A stretch of DNA of 64,000 bases, from contig CM017570.1 of assembly GCA_007844125.1 (NCBI GenBank), positions 53,553,686 through 53,617,685 of the forward strand, in the 5' to 3' direction. Both the position numbers and the translations under genes were made by a program. Positions 11,560 through 22,500 of the stretch are shown here, in pieces. Source of the stretch: Sinonovacula constricta. Its lineage: Eukaryota > Mollusca > Bivalvia > Cardiida > Solecurtidae. Below the pieces are notes generated by a model. That model was given only the letters and a program-made list of their open reading frames with translations. It was not told the origin of the DNA and searched no databases. Each line of letters opens with the position of its first letter. Position 1 is the first letter of the stretch.

Positions 11560-12130
11560 TTTTGTTTTCATGCTCATAAATTTATTTTTATTTGATTTCC
11601 ATACTGTTGGAATAAATGTGATTAAAATGCTTCACAGAAAGAATACATCAAAATGCAAAATGAGACAAAAGCATGTAATTTTTAAATTTATTTTCTTACA
11701 ATACAACAGTGTTTTACTCAACATTTCTGTAAAACATTATTTCTACTTTACCAATATTACTTCCTCAATAATTGATCCATTGTAAATTTCCATATTTTTT
11801 AAATACATTTGTTTAAAAATCTTTGCAGAAAGAACAAACCAAAATGCAATATGAGACAAAACACAATTTTACACAACATATTTTCAGTATCACAAACCTT
11901 TTTATAAATCATTATTACATTATTACTTGTTGACAACATTTTCATCATTCATAATTTAATTCCTATTTTGTAAGATATAACTTGAATAAACATTCCTTAT
12001 ACAAAGAACAAGCTGTAACATGCAAAAACTAGACAGAACACATATATGTTCACACATAATTTACATCAGCATTATTTCAATTGTTTGTCCCTGTGCTATA
12101 AATAATTGACATTTGTAGTTAATTTCCATA
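11560..12130. repeat. Degenerate tandem repeat, about 180-190 bp, 3 units
   Basis: Landmark GCAGAAAGAACAAACCAAAA near 11825 has diverged relatives near 11634 and 12001, each followed by ATGCAAAATGAGACAAAA-like sequence. The spacings are about 190 and 176 bp. The copies are old and AT-rich, with no coding support. Confidence 0.6.
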
Positions 12131-12139
12131 CCTCTGAAT

Positions 12140-12365
12140 GAAGTATTCCACACCAACAACGTCCCAACAGTGCAGCAAAATGCAAACAAATTTCCATGAT
12201 CTAATAGAATAGTTTCTATTTGAAACATATACACTGACATCAAACCAGTAACCAACAGCATCCCAACAGTGCAGCAAAGACAAACAAATATCCATGATCT
12301 AATCAAACAGTTTTCTATTTGAAACCTATACACTGTAGGTCCCCATACTGACATCACACCAGTAA
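12140..12365. repeat. 99-bp tandem duplication
   Basis: TCCCAACAGTGCAGCAAA occurs at 12162 and 12261, each followed by CCATGATCTAAT and TCTATTTGAAAC. Two copies with moderate divergence. Confidence 0.75.
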
Positions 12366-12443
12366 CAATGCTATACACAATTCTCAAGGAATATTCATCA
12401 AAACCTAAGAATTGTTCATACATTGATATAGATATTCACATAA

Positions 12444-13034
12444 ATGCAGACCTGTCAATGCAGACCATACTCAAATCTAGGCCAACCATAGCCAAATCAA
12501 TGCAGACCATAGTCAAATCAATGCAACCAGAGTCAAATCTATGCCAACCAGTCAAATCGATGCAGACCATAGTCAAATCTATGCAACCATAGTCAAATAT
12601 ATGCCAACCATAGCCAAATCAATGCAGACCATAGTCAAATCAATGCTGACCATAGTTAAATCTATGCTGACCATAGTCAAATCAATGCTGACCATAGTCA
12701 ATTCAATGCTGACTATAGTCAAATCTATGCTGACCATAGTCAAATCTATGCTGACCATAGTCAATTCAATGCTGACCATAGTTAAATCTATGCTGACCAT
12801 AGTCAAATCAATGCTGACCATAGTCAAATCAATGCTGACCATAGTCAATTCAATGCTGACCCTAGTTAAATCAATGCTGACCATAGTCAATTCAATGCTG
12901 ACCATAGTTAAATCTATGCTGACCATAGTCAAATCAATGCTGACCATAGTCAAATCTATGCTGACCATAGTCAAATCAATGCTGACCATAGTCAAATCAA
13001 TGCTGACCATAGCCAAATAAATACCGATCATAGT
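12444..13034. repeat. 21-bp minisatellite, about 28 units
   Basis: The unit is TGACCATAGTCAAATCTATG plus C, with a few AATTCAATGC variants. Both strands are open for about 160 residues (seven-residue repeats SMLTIVK and MVSIDLT), as expected for a 21-bp period. I do not consider either a gene. Confidence 0.96.
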
Positions 13035-13701
13035 GATGATAGACCAGAGTCTGTCATGGTTTAAATACACTCCCTATCTGTACCAGTTGAATACCTCTAT
13101 TAACCACTGCATTTAGAACAGACTTCACAGGTATTCTTTTACAATAGAAACAACATTGCGCAAAATGAAGGGACCACAATGCTATAAAATACTGCACTAA
13201 TGAGAACTTGTCACCAGTTGAATGAGTCTGTAAGCTGGTGCTCTTATCTTAAAAAGTTTCCATAGAATTTGTATTGTGTTCATAGATTGACATCTCTGTT
13301 AACAATGTTCCTTGCTTCATTTTGTGAAAACCCATAGTATTTCTAGGGTAACTTTTATCAACTACATGCAATTGTGCCTACGGACTCAGCAGCAAGTCGT
13401 GTAGATCCCCAGACTGTTCCCAGTGGAAGCTGTGAATCTGGATCTGTATCATTTGCTTAAGCCTGATAGAGAGCAGGTATAAGGGTTAAGCTGGCTTCTC
13501 AGGTTACAATAGAACACATACTGTGTTGGCAGATTTGATGCATCTGACAGTTGCCGCCTGTTGTATGGCAGCTAAAGCTGACCACTTAGTTCAAGAAGTG
13601 TGATGGAAGTGTGATGTGACAGCAGACAGTTACATGATTTCAAATGATTATAAGTTCAAGGTTTTGAAGGTAAATCCTTCACAGATAGTCTTATCTCTGA
13701 C
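13035..13701. other. Spacer with D1 fragment
   Basis: A D1-like segment, GAATCTGGATCTGTATCATT then TGCTTAAGCCTGATAG, lies at 13425-13470. A short open stretch at 13488-13598 has a coding-like look but no good splice pair. No gene is called. Confidence 0.45.
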
Positions 13702-13900
13702 TGGGGTGCTGTGGCTAATGGTAGAGTCAGTGACTTGAAACACAGCTTAACATCTCAGCACGTGGGTTTGAATCCCATTCAGGAGGAAGGACTTCATGTG
13801 GGAAGGTCTTTCAGCTAACCTGAGGTGCTCCTGTCATTCCACTGACATTTGTCAGGGGTCATTTTCCAGCAAAACAGCTAATGTGATCCAAAATATGATA
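13702..13900 (+). mobile_element. tRNA-derived SINE family S1, copy next to array
   Basis: The A box is TGGCTAATGGTAGAGTCA and the B box is GGTTTGAATCCC. They are followed by GGACTTCATGTGGGAAGGTC and TTTCAGCT, the same order as the complete S1 element at 60395. The 3' part is degraded and its AAACAAACATGGTGAGG tail blends into the first unit of the 33/21-bp array. Confidence 0.75.
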
Positions 13901-14773
13901 AACAAACATGGTGAGGGGCTAGGGTGTAGTTTAAACCCAAATGGTGAGGGGCTAGGGTGTAGTTTAAACCCAAATGGTGAGGGGCTAGGGTGTAGTTTAA
14001 ACCCAAATGGTGATAGTTTAAACCCAAATGGTGATAGTTTAAACCCAAATGGTGAGAGGCTAGGGAGTAGTATAAACCCAATGGTGATAGTTTTAACCCA
14101 AATGGTGATAGTTTTAACCCAAATGGTGAAGGGCTATTAAGTAGTTTAAACCCAAATGGTGAAGGGCTATTAAGTAGTTTAAACCCAAATGGTGAGGGGC
14201 TAGGGAGTAGTATAAACCCAAATGGTGATAGTTTTAACCCAAATGGGGACAGTTTAAACCCAAATGGTGAAGGGCTATTAAGTAGTTTAAACCCAAATGG
14301 TGAGGGGCTAGGGAGTAGTTTAAACCCAAATGTTAAGGGCTAGGAAGTAGTTTAAACCCAAATGTTAAGGGCTAGGAAGTAGTTTAAACCCAAATGGTGA
14401 AGGGCAATAGAGTAGTTTGAACCCAAATGTTAAGGGCTAGGAAGTAGTTTAAACCCAAATGTTAAGGGCTAAGAAGTAGTTTAAACCCAAATGTTAAGGG
14501 CTAAGAAGTAGTTTAAACCCAAATGTTAAGGGCTAGGAAGTAGTTTAAACCCAAATGTTAAGGGCTAGGGAGTAGTTTAAACCCAAATGGTGAGGGCTAG
14601 GAAGTAGTTTAAACCCAAATGGTGAAGGGCAATAGAGTAGTTTAAACCCAAATGGTGAGGGCTAGGAAGTAGTTTAAACCCAAATGGTGAAGGGCAATAG
14701 AGTAGTTTAAACCCAAATGGTGAGGGCTAGGAAGTAGTTTAAACCCAAATGGTGAAGGGCAATAGAGTAGTTT
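13901..14773. repeat. 33-bp/21-bp minisatellite
   Basis: Long units read AAACCCAAATGGTGAGGGGC then TAGGGTGTAGTTT (33 bp). Short units keep only AAACCCAAATGGTGATAGTT (21 bp). Variants with ATGTTAAGGGCTAGGAAG dominate in the middle. The array lies exactly between an S1 SINE on the left and an S3 SINE-like element on the right. Confidence 0.93.
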
Positions 14774-14960
14774 GAGTGTTTGTGGTCTATAGCTTAAAAT
14801 GTTAGACTTTAGATTGAAAGGTCCTGGGTTCAATCTCTGGACAGACCATGTGGTTTCAATCCTTAAGCAGGACTATTTACTGCATCACACTGCTCCAGTT
14901 ATACACTACATGAAATCTGTTTCTATCCAGGAAGTGGGCAGTTGACAGAAATTAACGTAA
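14774..14960 (+). mobile_element. SINE-like element family S3
   Basis: An A-box-like TGTGGTCTATAGCTTAAAAT and a B box GGTTCAATCTC are followed by a tail, TCTATCCAGGAAGTGGGC, shared with 28790-28925 (reverse) and 3739. The total is about 185 bp. No target-site duplication could be verified because the left end abuts an array. Confidence 0.55.
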
Positions 14961-16060
14961 TTGCAAAGAACTTGTTCTTAATTGACTATGGGTTTTAAGT
15001 TAAAAAAATAAAAATTCTCCTTTGATCAGATTGGTAAAATTGTATTTTAGATTTGGCAAGAAGAGACTTAATCTTAATTTGAAAAGACGCAGGTGCTTAG
15101 ACAAGCTGATTCTATTTTGTTAAAAAAATTACAATTTTCTTTTTTAATCTTCAGGCATTGTAATCTTAGGGTGTTTTTCCAGACGTTCATAGTTAATTTT
15201 TAAACCTTAAACGTGCCAGATTTTCTAAATTATCCATAATAATCCTCTCCTGTCGGATAAAAGCTCCATCCAAAGGTCATTGTAAATAATGCTTGAAAAC
15301 TTGCCACAAATCCTGCGGATTCTGATCTAGTGAAATCTGGCTGATCTGGATCAACACACTCTTCTAGGTCTTTAAAATTTGTGGTTAGAAGGAGGTCATT
15401 ATCAACCTGACTGTTAATTTTCACTTTCATTTTAAAGCCTGCAACTTTGTTTATGGGGATAAAATTTTCACTCCCAACAACTATTCATTTGTTAAATGAC
15501 AACCCATGGGAAACACAATGGATTTAATTATTTGATTCTATGGCAGTTATGTTAGTAGAATGTTTCAGGGTAAAAACAACATACAACATATTTACTAAAA
15601 CAAATGTAACTGTCTCTTTTGTGGTGCAATATACAATAAATAAGTATTTAACTGTAAACTATTTTATCTTTTTTACAGCGGGCTCTACTTTTCTTAGAGA
15701 TATAGTAAAAACAAGAAATTTTAAGGAAAAGGGGGATGACTCTGCCAGATTTAATTGTAAGGTTATCTGCCCCTGGGTTCCGTTATGATAGTGATCAAGT
15801 ATTCCAAATTTGAAGAGAATTTTAAAAAAAGTGAACATTACCAAAGCAGATAACTAACTTTGACACCGACTAGAGGGTCATGTCAATAGCTCCCTGTTGT
15901 TTTTTTTAAAATATGCCAACTGGCCTTTTGTCATGAAATTCTAACAAGTATGATAAATCCTGAGCTTGTTAAGAATAAGTTATTCTTTCTTGTCATGAGA
16001 CAACAAAGTAAATTTTCACTTGTAGCGAACTTGAAACCTTATGTGATCTTACCTCATAAT
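14961..16060. other. AT-rich spacer
   Basis: No gene called. A minus-strand open frame (15230-15430, 66 residues) overlaps a D1-like segment, GCTGATCTGGATCAACACAC near 15340, and is probably repeat-derived. The rest is AT-rich without recognised features. Confidence 0.45.
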
Positions 16061-16076
16061 CAACAAATAACCTCTA

Positions 16077-16285
16077 TATAATACTGAGATATTTTACATA
16101 ACCCACAGCATATAGAAAGCTCTGTTTAGAGGTTAAGAGATATTAATGCAATTCTAGTTAAAAATACTGAAATATTTTACATAACCACATGCATATGGAA
16201 AGCTCTATTTAGAGGTAAAGAGATATTAATGACATTTCTAGTTAAAAATACTGAACTATATTACATACCCCACAGCATGAATTAA
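16077..16285. repeat. 84-bp tandem repeat, about 2.5 units
   Basis: ATATTTTACATAACC-type starts occur at 16089, 16172 and about 16257. Units share GCATATGGAAAGCTCT and AGAGATATTAATG. Confidence 0.75.
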
Positions 16286-16336
16286 CTTTTTATATAACCA
16301 ACATGACATAATACCTCAAATTAGTGACAGTTTGGG

Positions 16337-16745
16337 TCTACCGGTTGCCCTACCAGGTCGGTTCCAATTATTTTTAACAACTTTCCTATGCTGCGGCCAG
16401 AGATTGAACCTGGGGCCTTCTGTACCAGGAACTGACACTCTACCGATTGCACACCACGTTCGGTGATACTATTTTTAACAACTTTCCTATGTTGAGGTCT
16501 GATATTGAACCTGGGACCTCCTGTACCAGGTGCCGAGGCCTTACCCATAGCGCTACCAGGTCCAGTACTACATGTACCATTTTTATACAACTTTCCTATG
16601 CTGCAGCCTGAGATTGAACCTGGGGCCTCCCGTACCAGGAGCCAAGGTCCTACCGATTGCGCTACCAGGTCCGGTGCTACCATTTTTAACAACTTTCCTA
16701 CGTTGCGGCCTGAGATGGAACTTGCTGTACAGACAATTTTAATCT
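16337..16745 (-). repeat. Tandem array of four tRNA-like units
   Basis: CTTTCCTATG landmarks at 16381, 16482, 16591 and 16693 mark units of 101, 109 and 102 bp. Read on the minus strand, each unit has an A-box-like CCTGGTAGCGCAATCGGTAG and a B box GGTTCAATCTC about 35-40 bp later. Pol III promoter-like sequence is thus present several times in a row. A single related head lies at 60931-60998. It is unlike a functional tRNA because no clean cloverleaf ends or terminator could be fixed by eye. Confidence 0.65.
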
Positions 16746-16939
16746 TTTACAGAATCAATGTTTATAATTATGCTGCAGGAAGGAAGTGAACTCCTGTTCA
16801 ATTTAAATCTAGAATTATTTTAATAAAAACAACAACATTCAGACAGTTAGAAACAGGAAAACTCTTGGAAATGCCTGGGGAAATATTTCAAGAATCTGCA
16901 GGATGTAATTAATGTGGTGGTGTTGATGCTGATGGAGAG

Positions 16940-17150
16940 TGACATAGACTAAGTGATGGTGGTGGTTAAAGTGGTAGTGATGATGATGATGATGATGATG
17001 ATAATGATGAAGATGGTGATGATGATGATGATGAAGATGGTGATAATGAAGAATAAGAAGGAAATGCTGAAGATGATGATGATGGCTGATGATGTATATA
17101 ATACTGAAGAAGAAGATGGTGACGATGATAATAGAGACAATGTTGATTAT
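16940..17150. repeat. GAT-rich trinucleotide microsatellite
   Basis: Imperfect GATGAT tracts with GGTGGT and GAAGAT interruptions. The methionine/aspartate-rich open frame is a by-product. Confidence 0.9.
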
Positions 17151-17440
17151 GAGAAGCTTATAATGAAAAAGATGTTGATGATGACGTCATTAATAATGAC
17201 AGTAACAATTTCAACGGCAATGATTGTACTGGTGATTACCACAATTATCATTAACCCATTCACTTCTTATACATACTGAATCTGAAGGCTTTTAGAGTTT
17301 GCATGTTGAAGAAAGTTTATCTTGTTGAAGCATCATAAGCAGCATTCCAGACAAAGCTAAACTCCCTCTCGGCACATTATTTCAGCTGAACGTAGTACAT
17401 TATGTCTTACACTGCAAAGTCCCAACTGGCAAACTGAAAA

Positions 17441-18226
17441 GATCTAGCTGGGAGCTGACTGATCAGTATCTAGCTGGGGCCTGTCTGATCTGGATCTAGC
17501 TGGGGCCTGTCTGATCTGGATCTAGCTGGGGCCTGTCTGATCTGGATCTAGCTGGGGCCTGACTGATCAGGATCTAGCTGGGGCCAGTCTGTCAGGATCT
17601 AGCTGGGGCCTTACTGATCAGGATCTAGCTGGGAGCTGACTGATCAGGATCTAGCTGGGGCTTGACTGATCAGTATCTAGCTGGGGCCTGACTGATAAGT
17701 ATCTAGCTGGGAGCTGACTGATCAGGATCTAGCTGGGATCTGACTGATCAGTATCTAGCTGGAAGATGACTGATCAGGATCTAGCTGGGAACTGTCTGAT
17801 CAGGATCTAGCTGGGGCCTGACTGATCAGGATCTAGCTGGGGCCTGACTGATCAGCATCTAGTTGGGAAATGACTGATCAGGATCTAGCTATGAGCTGTC
17901 TGATCAGGATCTAGCTGGGGCCTGACTGATCAGGATCTAGCTGGGAAATGACTGATCTGGATCTAGCTAGGAGCTGACTTATCAGGATCTAGTTGGGAGG
18001 TGTCTGATCAGGATCTAGCTGGGGCCTGTCTGATCAGGATCTAGCTGGGAAATGACTGATCAGGATCTAGCTGGGAGCTGTCTGATCAGGATCTAGCTGG
18101 GAGCTGTCTGATCAGTATCTAGCTGGGAGCTGTCTGATCATGATCTAGCTGGGAGCTGTCTGATCAGGATCTAGCTGGGAGGTGACTGATCAGGATCTAG
18201 CTGGGAGCTGACTGATCAGGATCTAG
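17441..18226. repeat. 26-bp minisatellite, about 30 units
   Basis: The unit is GATCTAGCTGGGGCCTGACT then GATCAG, with GGAGCTG and GTCTGATC variants. The spacing is a steady 26 bp. The array ends in CTGATCAGGATCTAGTCTAT followed by TTGCTGCTAAG, which is the D1 dispersed family. The unit itself contains the D1 core CTGATCAGGATCT. Confidence 0.96.
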
Positions 18227-19586
18227 TCTATTTGCTGCTAAGTCTGTACCAGTATATTTTTTTACCTTTGCATGTAGCTTGCAACCAAAAAAATTTAGAT
18301 ATTGTATTGATTATAAACAACTACAGCACATAAAGGATTAATGATTGCCCATGGTGTTGAATTACTGAGTGATTAAAACCCTGAATTGAGCAATTTAAAC
18401 CCTAAACATGCAAGGTTTGTGCAAGCTTTATTGATCCACAAATCGCCCTGGAGGCATTTCTATAAAGAGTCTTAGATAGTTTACTTAATTAAAATCAATA
18501 AATTTCCCTTACTTACATGTATGAAATATTTCCTTAGATGTCAGAAATCTTCATTTAATTTCAACATAAAACCTTTTAATGAAGAGAAATCTAAGTACTT
18601 TTTTTCTTAATTTAAGAAAATTTCTTAGTTTAATTTAAGAAAAAAATACTTTAAGCTTATTTATGGATAGGAGGTCTGGTACAAAACAGTTAAGTGATCC
18701 AATGACTGATGTATAATCTAATAATCACTCCCCACCCCCTGGGGTCTTCCTACATCAATACTAGCTGACCCTCACCAATATAACCATAATGGTGTCAGTG
18801 CAATATAACCAACAAAAAAATGAAATCAATCAACAAGGCCATTCATTATTCCATCTTTATTAATAAGAGGACATTACTCTAACTATTCAAATTGCATGGT
18901 TTTATCTCCCTTGTGGCAATGAGTTGCGCTGCTCTGGAGAGCATTACTTCTCATGGAATTCATTTGTTTATGAAGATAATGGTGTAGCAGGTAATAATCG
19001 GAAATTGTAGCTGTTCTGTGAGACCTTTTTCAGAGAAAAGAACTAAGTATTCCACTTTGTAACTTGCATCAATAAACAGTAGCTTGCAATTATAAAACAA
19101 GGTACCAGGCATTAACAGGAATATGCAACTGTGTAGTGATATCTAGTTTAACAAAGGAACCAAGTAGCAAGAATGCCAATGTTAACAAAACAGCTTGTAA
19201 TTAAAGATGTAGGTGACAAGGAAGGAAGCAAAGCTGCAGATAATCTAGTTCCCATCAGAGTTATTGTTTGTTACTCTCACATACTTTTTTAATGAATCAC
19301 CAGTTTTAGAATGTTTCATTCTCAGGATAGTCATCTGCTATTTTAAAACACATGCTCGCTACGGCCCCTTGGATGTTTTACATTCATGCTCTTACTTGTA
19401 AAAATCTGCTTATGTAGAGTCAGTACATTTACGAAGAAATATAAATTTATGTTTTTAACATCTGAGGATACTTTCAGTAGCATCTGTATGATGCACAAAC
19501 AATCAAATCTTTCAGAATAATATAAGAATTAGCCCTTTGATGAATATTATTCAAATCAAGACTTGTGTTGAGGTAAACATTTTTAA
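18227..19586. other. AT-rich spacer, no gene called
   Basis: Contains self-complementary AAGAAA/TTTCTT-rich sequence near 18600-18650. No exon with a convincing acceptor and donor was found. Confidence 0.45.
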
Positions 19587-22500
19587 GGACCTGGATAGTA
19601 TGATATTGACCAAGGACCTTGGTAGTATGATATTGACCAAGGACCTGGGTAGTATGATGTTGACCGAGGACCTGGGTAGTATAATATTGACCGGGGACCT
19701 GGGTAGTATGATATTAACCAAGGACCTAGGTAGTATGATATTGACCAAGGACCTGGGTAGTATGATATTAACCAAGGACCTAAGTAGTATGATATTGACC
19801 AAGGACCTGGGTAGTATGATATTGACCAAGGACCTGGGTAGTATGATATTGACCAAGGACCTGGGTAGTATGATATTGACCGAGGACCTGGGTAGTGTGA
19901 TATTGACAAAGGACCTTGGTAGTGTGATAGTGACCAAGGACCTGGGTAGTATGATACTGACAAAGGACCTGGGTAGTGTGATATTGACAGAGGACCTGGG
20001 TAGTGTGATATTGACCAAGGACCTGGGTAGTGTGATGTTGACCGAGGACCTGGGTAGTGTGATACTGACCGAGGACCTGGGTAGTATGATACTGACCAAG
20101 GACCTGGGTAGTTTGATATTGACAGAGGACCTGGGTAGTATGATACTGACCAAGAACCTTGGTATATGATATTGACCGAGGACCTGGGTAGTATGATACT
20201 GACCCTGGACTTTGGTAGTATGATATTGACCAAGGACCTGGGTAGTATGATATTGACCCTGGACTTTGGTAGTATGATGTTGACCAAGGACCTGGGTAGT
20301 ATGATACTGACCAAGGACCTGGGTAGTATGATAATGACCAAGGACCTGGGTAGTATGATAATGACCAAGGACCTGGGTAGTATGATATTGACCAAGGACC
20401 TGGGTAGTGTGATATTGACAGAGGACCTGGGTAGTATGATATTGACCAAGGACCTGGGTAGTGTGATATTGACAGAGGACCTGGGTAGTATGATAATGAC
20501 CAAGGACCTGGGTAGTATGATAATGACCAAGGACCTGGGTAGTATGATAATGACCAAGGACCTGGGTAGTATGATATTGACCAAGGACCTGGGTAGTGTG
20601 ATATTGACAGAGGACCTGGGTAGTATGATATTGACCAAGAACCTTGGTAGTATGTTGACCGAGGGCCTGGGTAGTATGATGTTGACCCAGGACCTGGGTA
20701 GTATGATAATGACCAAGGACCTGGGTAGTATGATAATGACCAAGGACCTGGGTAGTATGATATTGACCGAGGACCTGGGTAGTATGTTGACCGAGGACCT
20801 GGGTAGTATGATATTGACCGAGGACCTGGGTAGTATGATATTGACCCAGGACCTAGGTAGTATGATATTGACCCAGGACCTGGGTAGTATGTTGACCGAG
20901 GACCTGGGTAGTATGATATTGACCGAGGACCTGGGTAGTATGATGTTGACCGAGGATCTGGGTAGTATGATATTGACCAAGGACCTGGGTAGTATGTTGA
21001 CCGAGGACCTGGGTAGTATGATATTGACCGAGGACCTGGGTAGTATGATATTGACCCAGGACCTGGGTAGTATGATGTTGACCGAGGACCTGGGTAGTAT
21101 GATATTGACCGAGGACCTGGGTAGTATGATATTGACCCAGGACCTGGGTAGTATGATATTGACCCAGGACCTGGGTAGTATGTTGACCGAGGACCTGGGT
21201 AGTATGATATTTACCGAGGACCTGGGTAGTATGATATTGACCAAGGACCTGGGTAGTATGTTGACCGAGGACCTGGGTAGTATGATATTGACCGAGGACC
21301 TGGGTAGTATGATATTGACCCAGGACCTGGGTAGTATGATGTTGACCGAGGACCTGGGTAGTATGATGTTGACCCAGGACCTGGGTAGTATGATATTGAC
21401 CGTGGACCTTGGTAGTATGATACTGACCAAGGACCTGGGTAGTATGATGTTGACCCAGGACCTGGGTAGTATGATATTGACCGAGGACCTGGGTAGTATG
21501 ATATTGACCGTGGACCTTGGTAGTATGATACTGACCAAGGACCTGGGTAGTATGATGTTGACCCAGGACCTGGGTAGTATGATATTGACCGAGGATCTGG
21601 GTAGTATGATGTTGACCGAGGACCTGGGTAGTATTATATTGACCGAGGACCTGGTTAGTATGTTGACCGAGGACCTGGGTAGTATGTTGACCGAGGACCT
21701 GGGTAGTATGATATTGACCGAGGATCTGGGTAGTATGATGTTGACCGAGGACCTGGGTAGTATGATATTGACCGAGGACCTGGGTAGTATGTTGACCGAG
21801 GACCTGGGTAGTATGTTGACCGAGGACCTGGGTAGTATGATATTGACCGAGGATCTGGGTAGTATGATGTTGACCGAGGACCTGGGTAGTATTATATTGA
21901 CCGAGGACCTGGGTAGTATGTTGACCGAGGACCTGGGTAGTATGATGTTGACTAAGGACCTGGATAGTATGATGTTGACCGAGGACCTGGGTAGTATGAT
22001 GTTGACCGAGGACCTGGGTAGTATGATGTTGACTAAGGACCTAGGTAGTATAATGTTGACCAAGGACCTGGGTAGTATGATGTTGACTAAGGACCTGGAT
22101 AGTATGATGTTGACCGAGGACCTGGGTAGTATGATGTTGACCGAGGACCTGGGTAGTATAATATTGACCGAGGATCTGGGTAGTATGATGTTGACTAAGG
22201 ACCTGGATAGTATGATGTTGACCGAGGACCTGGGTAGTATGATGTTGACCGAGGACCTGGGTAGTATGATGTTGACCGAGGACCTGTGTAGTATGATATT
22301 GACCAAGGACCTGGGTAGTATGATATTGACAGAGGACCTGGGTAGTATGATATTGACCAAGGACCTGGGTAGTATGATATTGACCGAGGATCTGGGTAGT
22401 ATGATGTTGACCGAGGATCTGGGTAGTATGATATTGACCAAGGACCTGGGTAGTATAATATTGACCGAGGATCTGGGTAGTATGATGTTGACTAAGGACC

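Noticed and set aside
13488..13598. Open stretch ending in LVQEV as a terminal exon
   Set aside because: It is short, the acceptor is ambiguous and there is a neighbouring D1 fragment. Evidence is too weak.
15230..15430. A 66-residue minus-strand frame as an exon
   Set aside because: It overlaps a D1 repeat core and has no clear donor site. The peptide looks coding-like, but the repeat origin is simpler.
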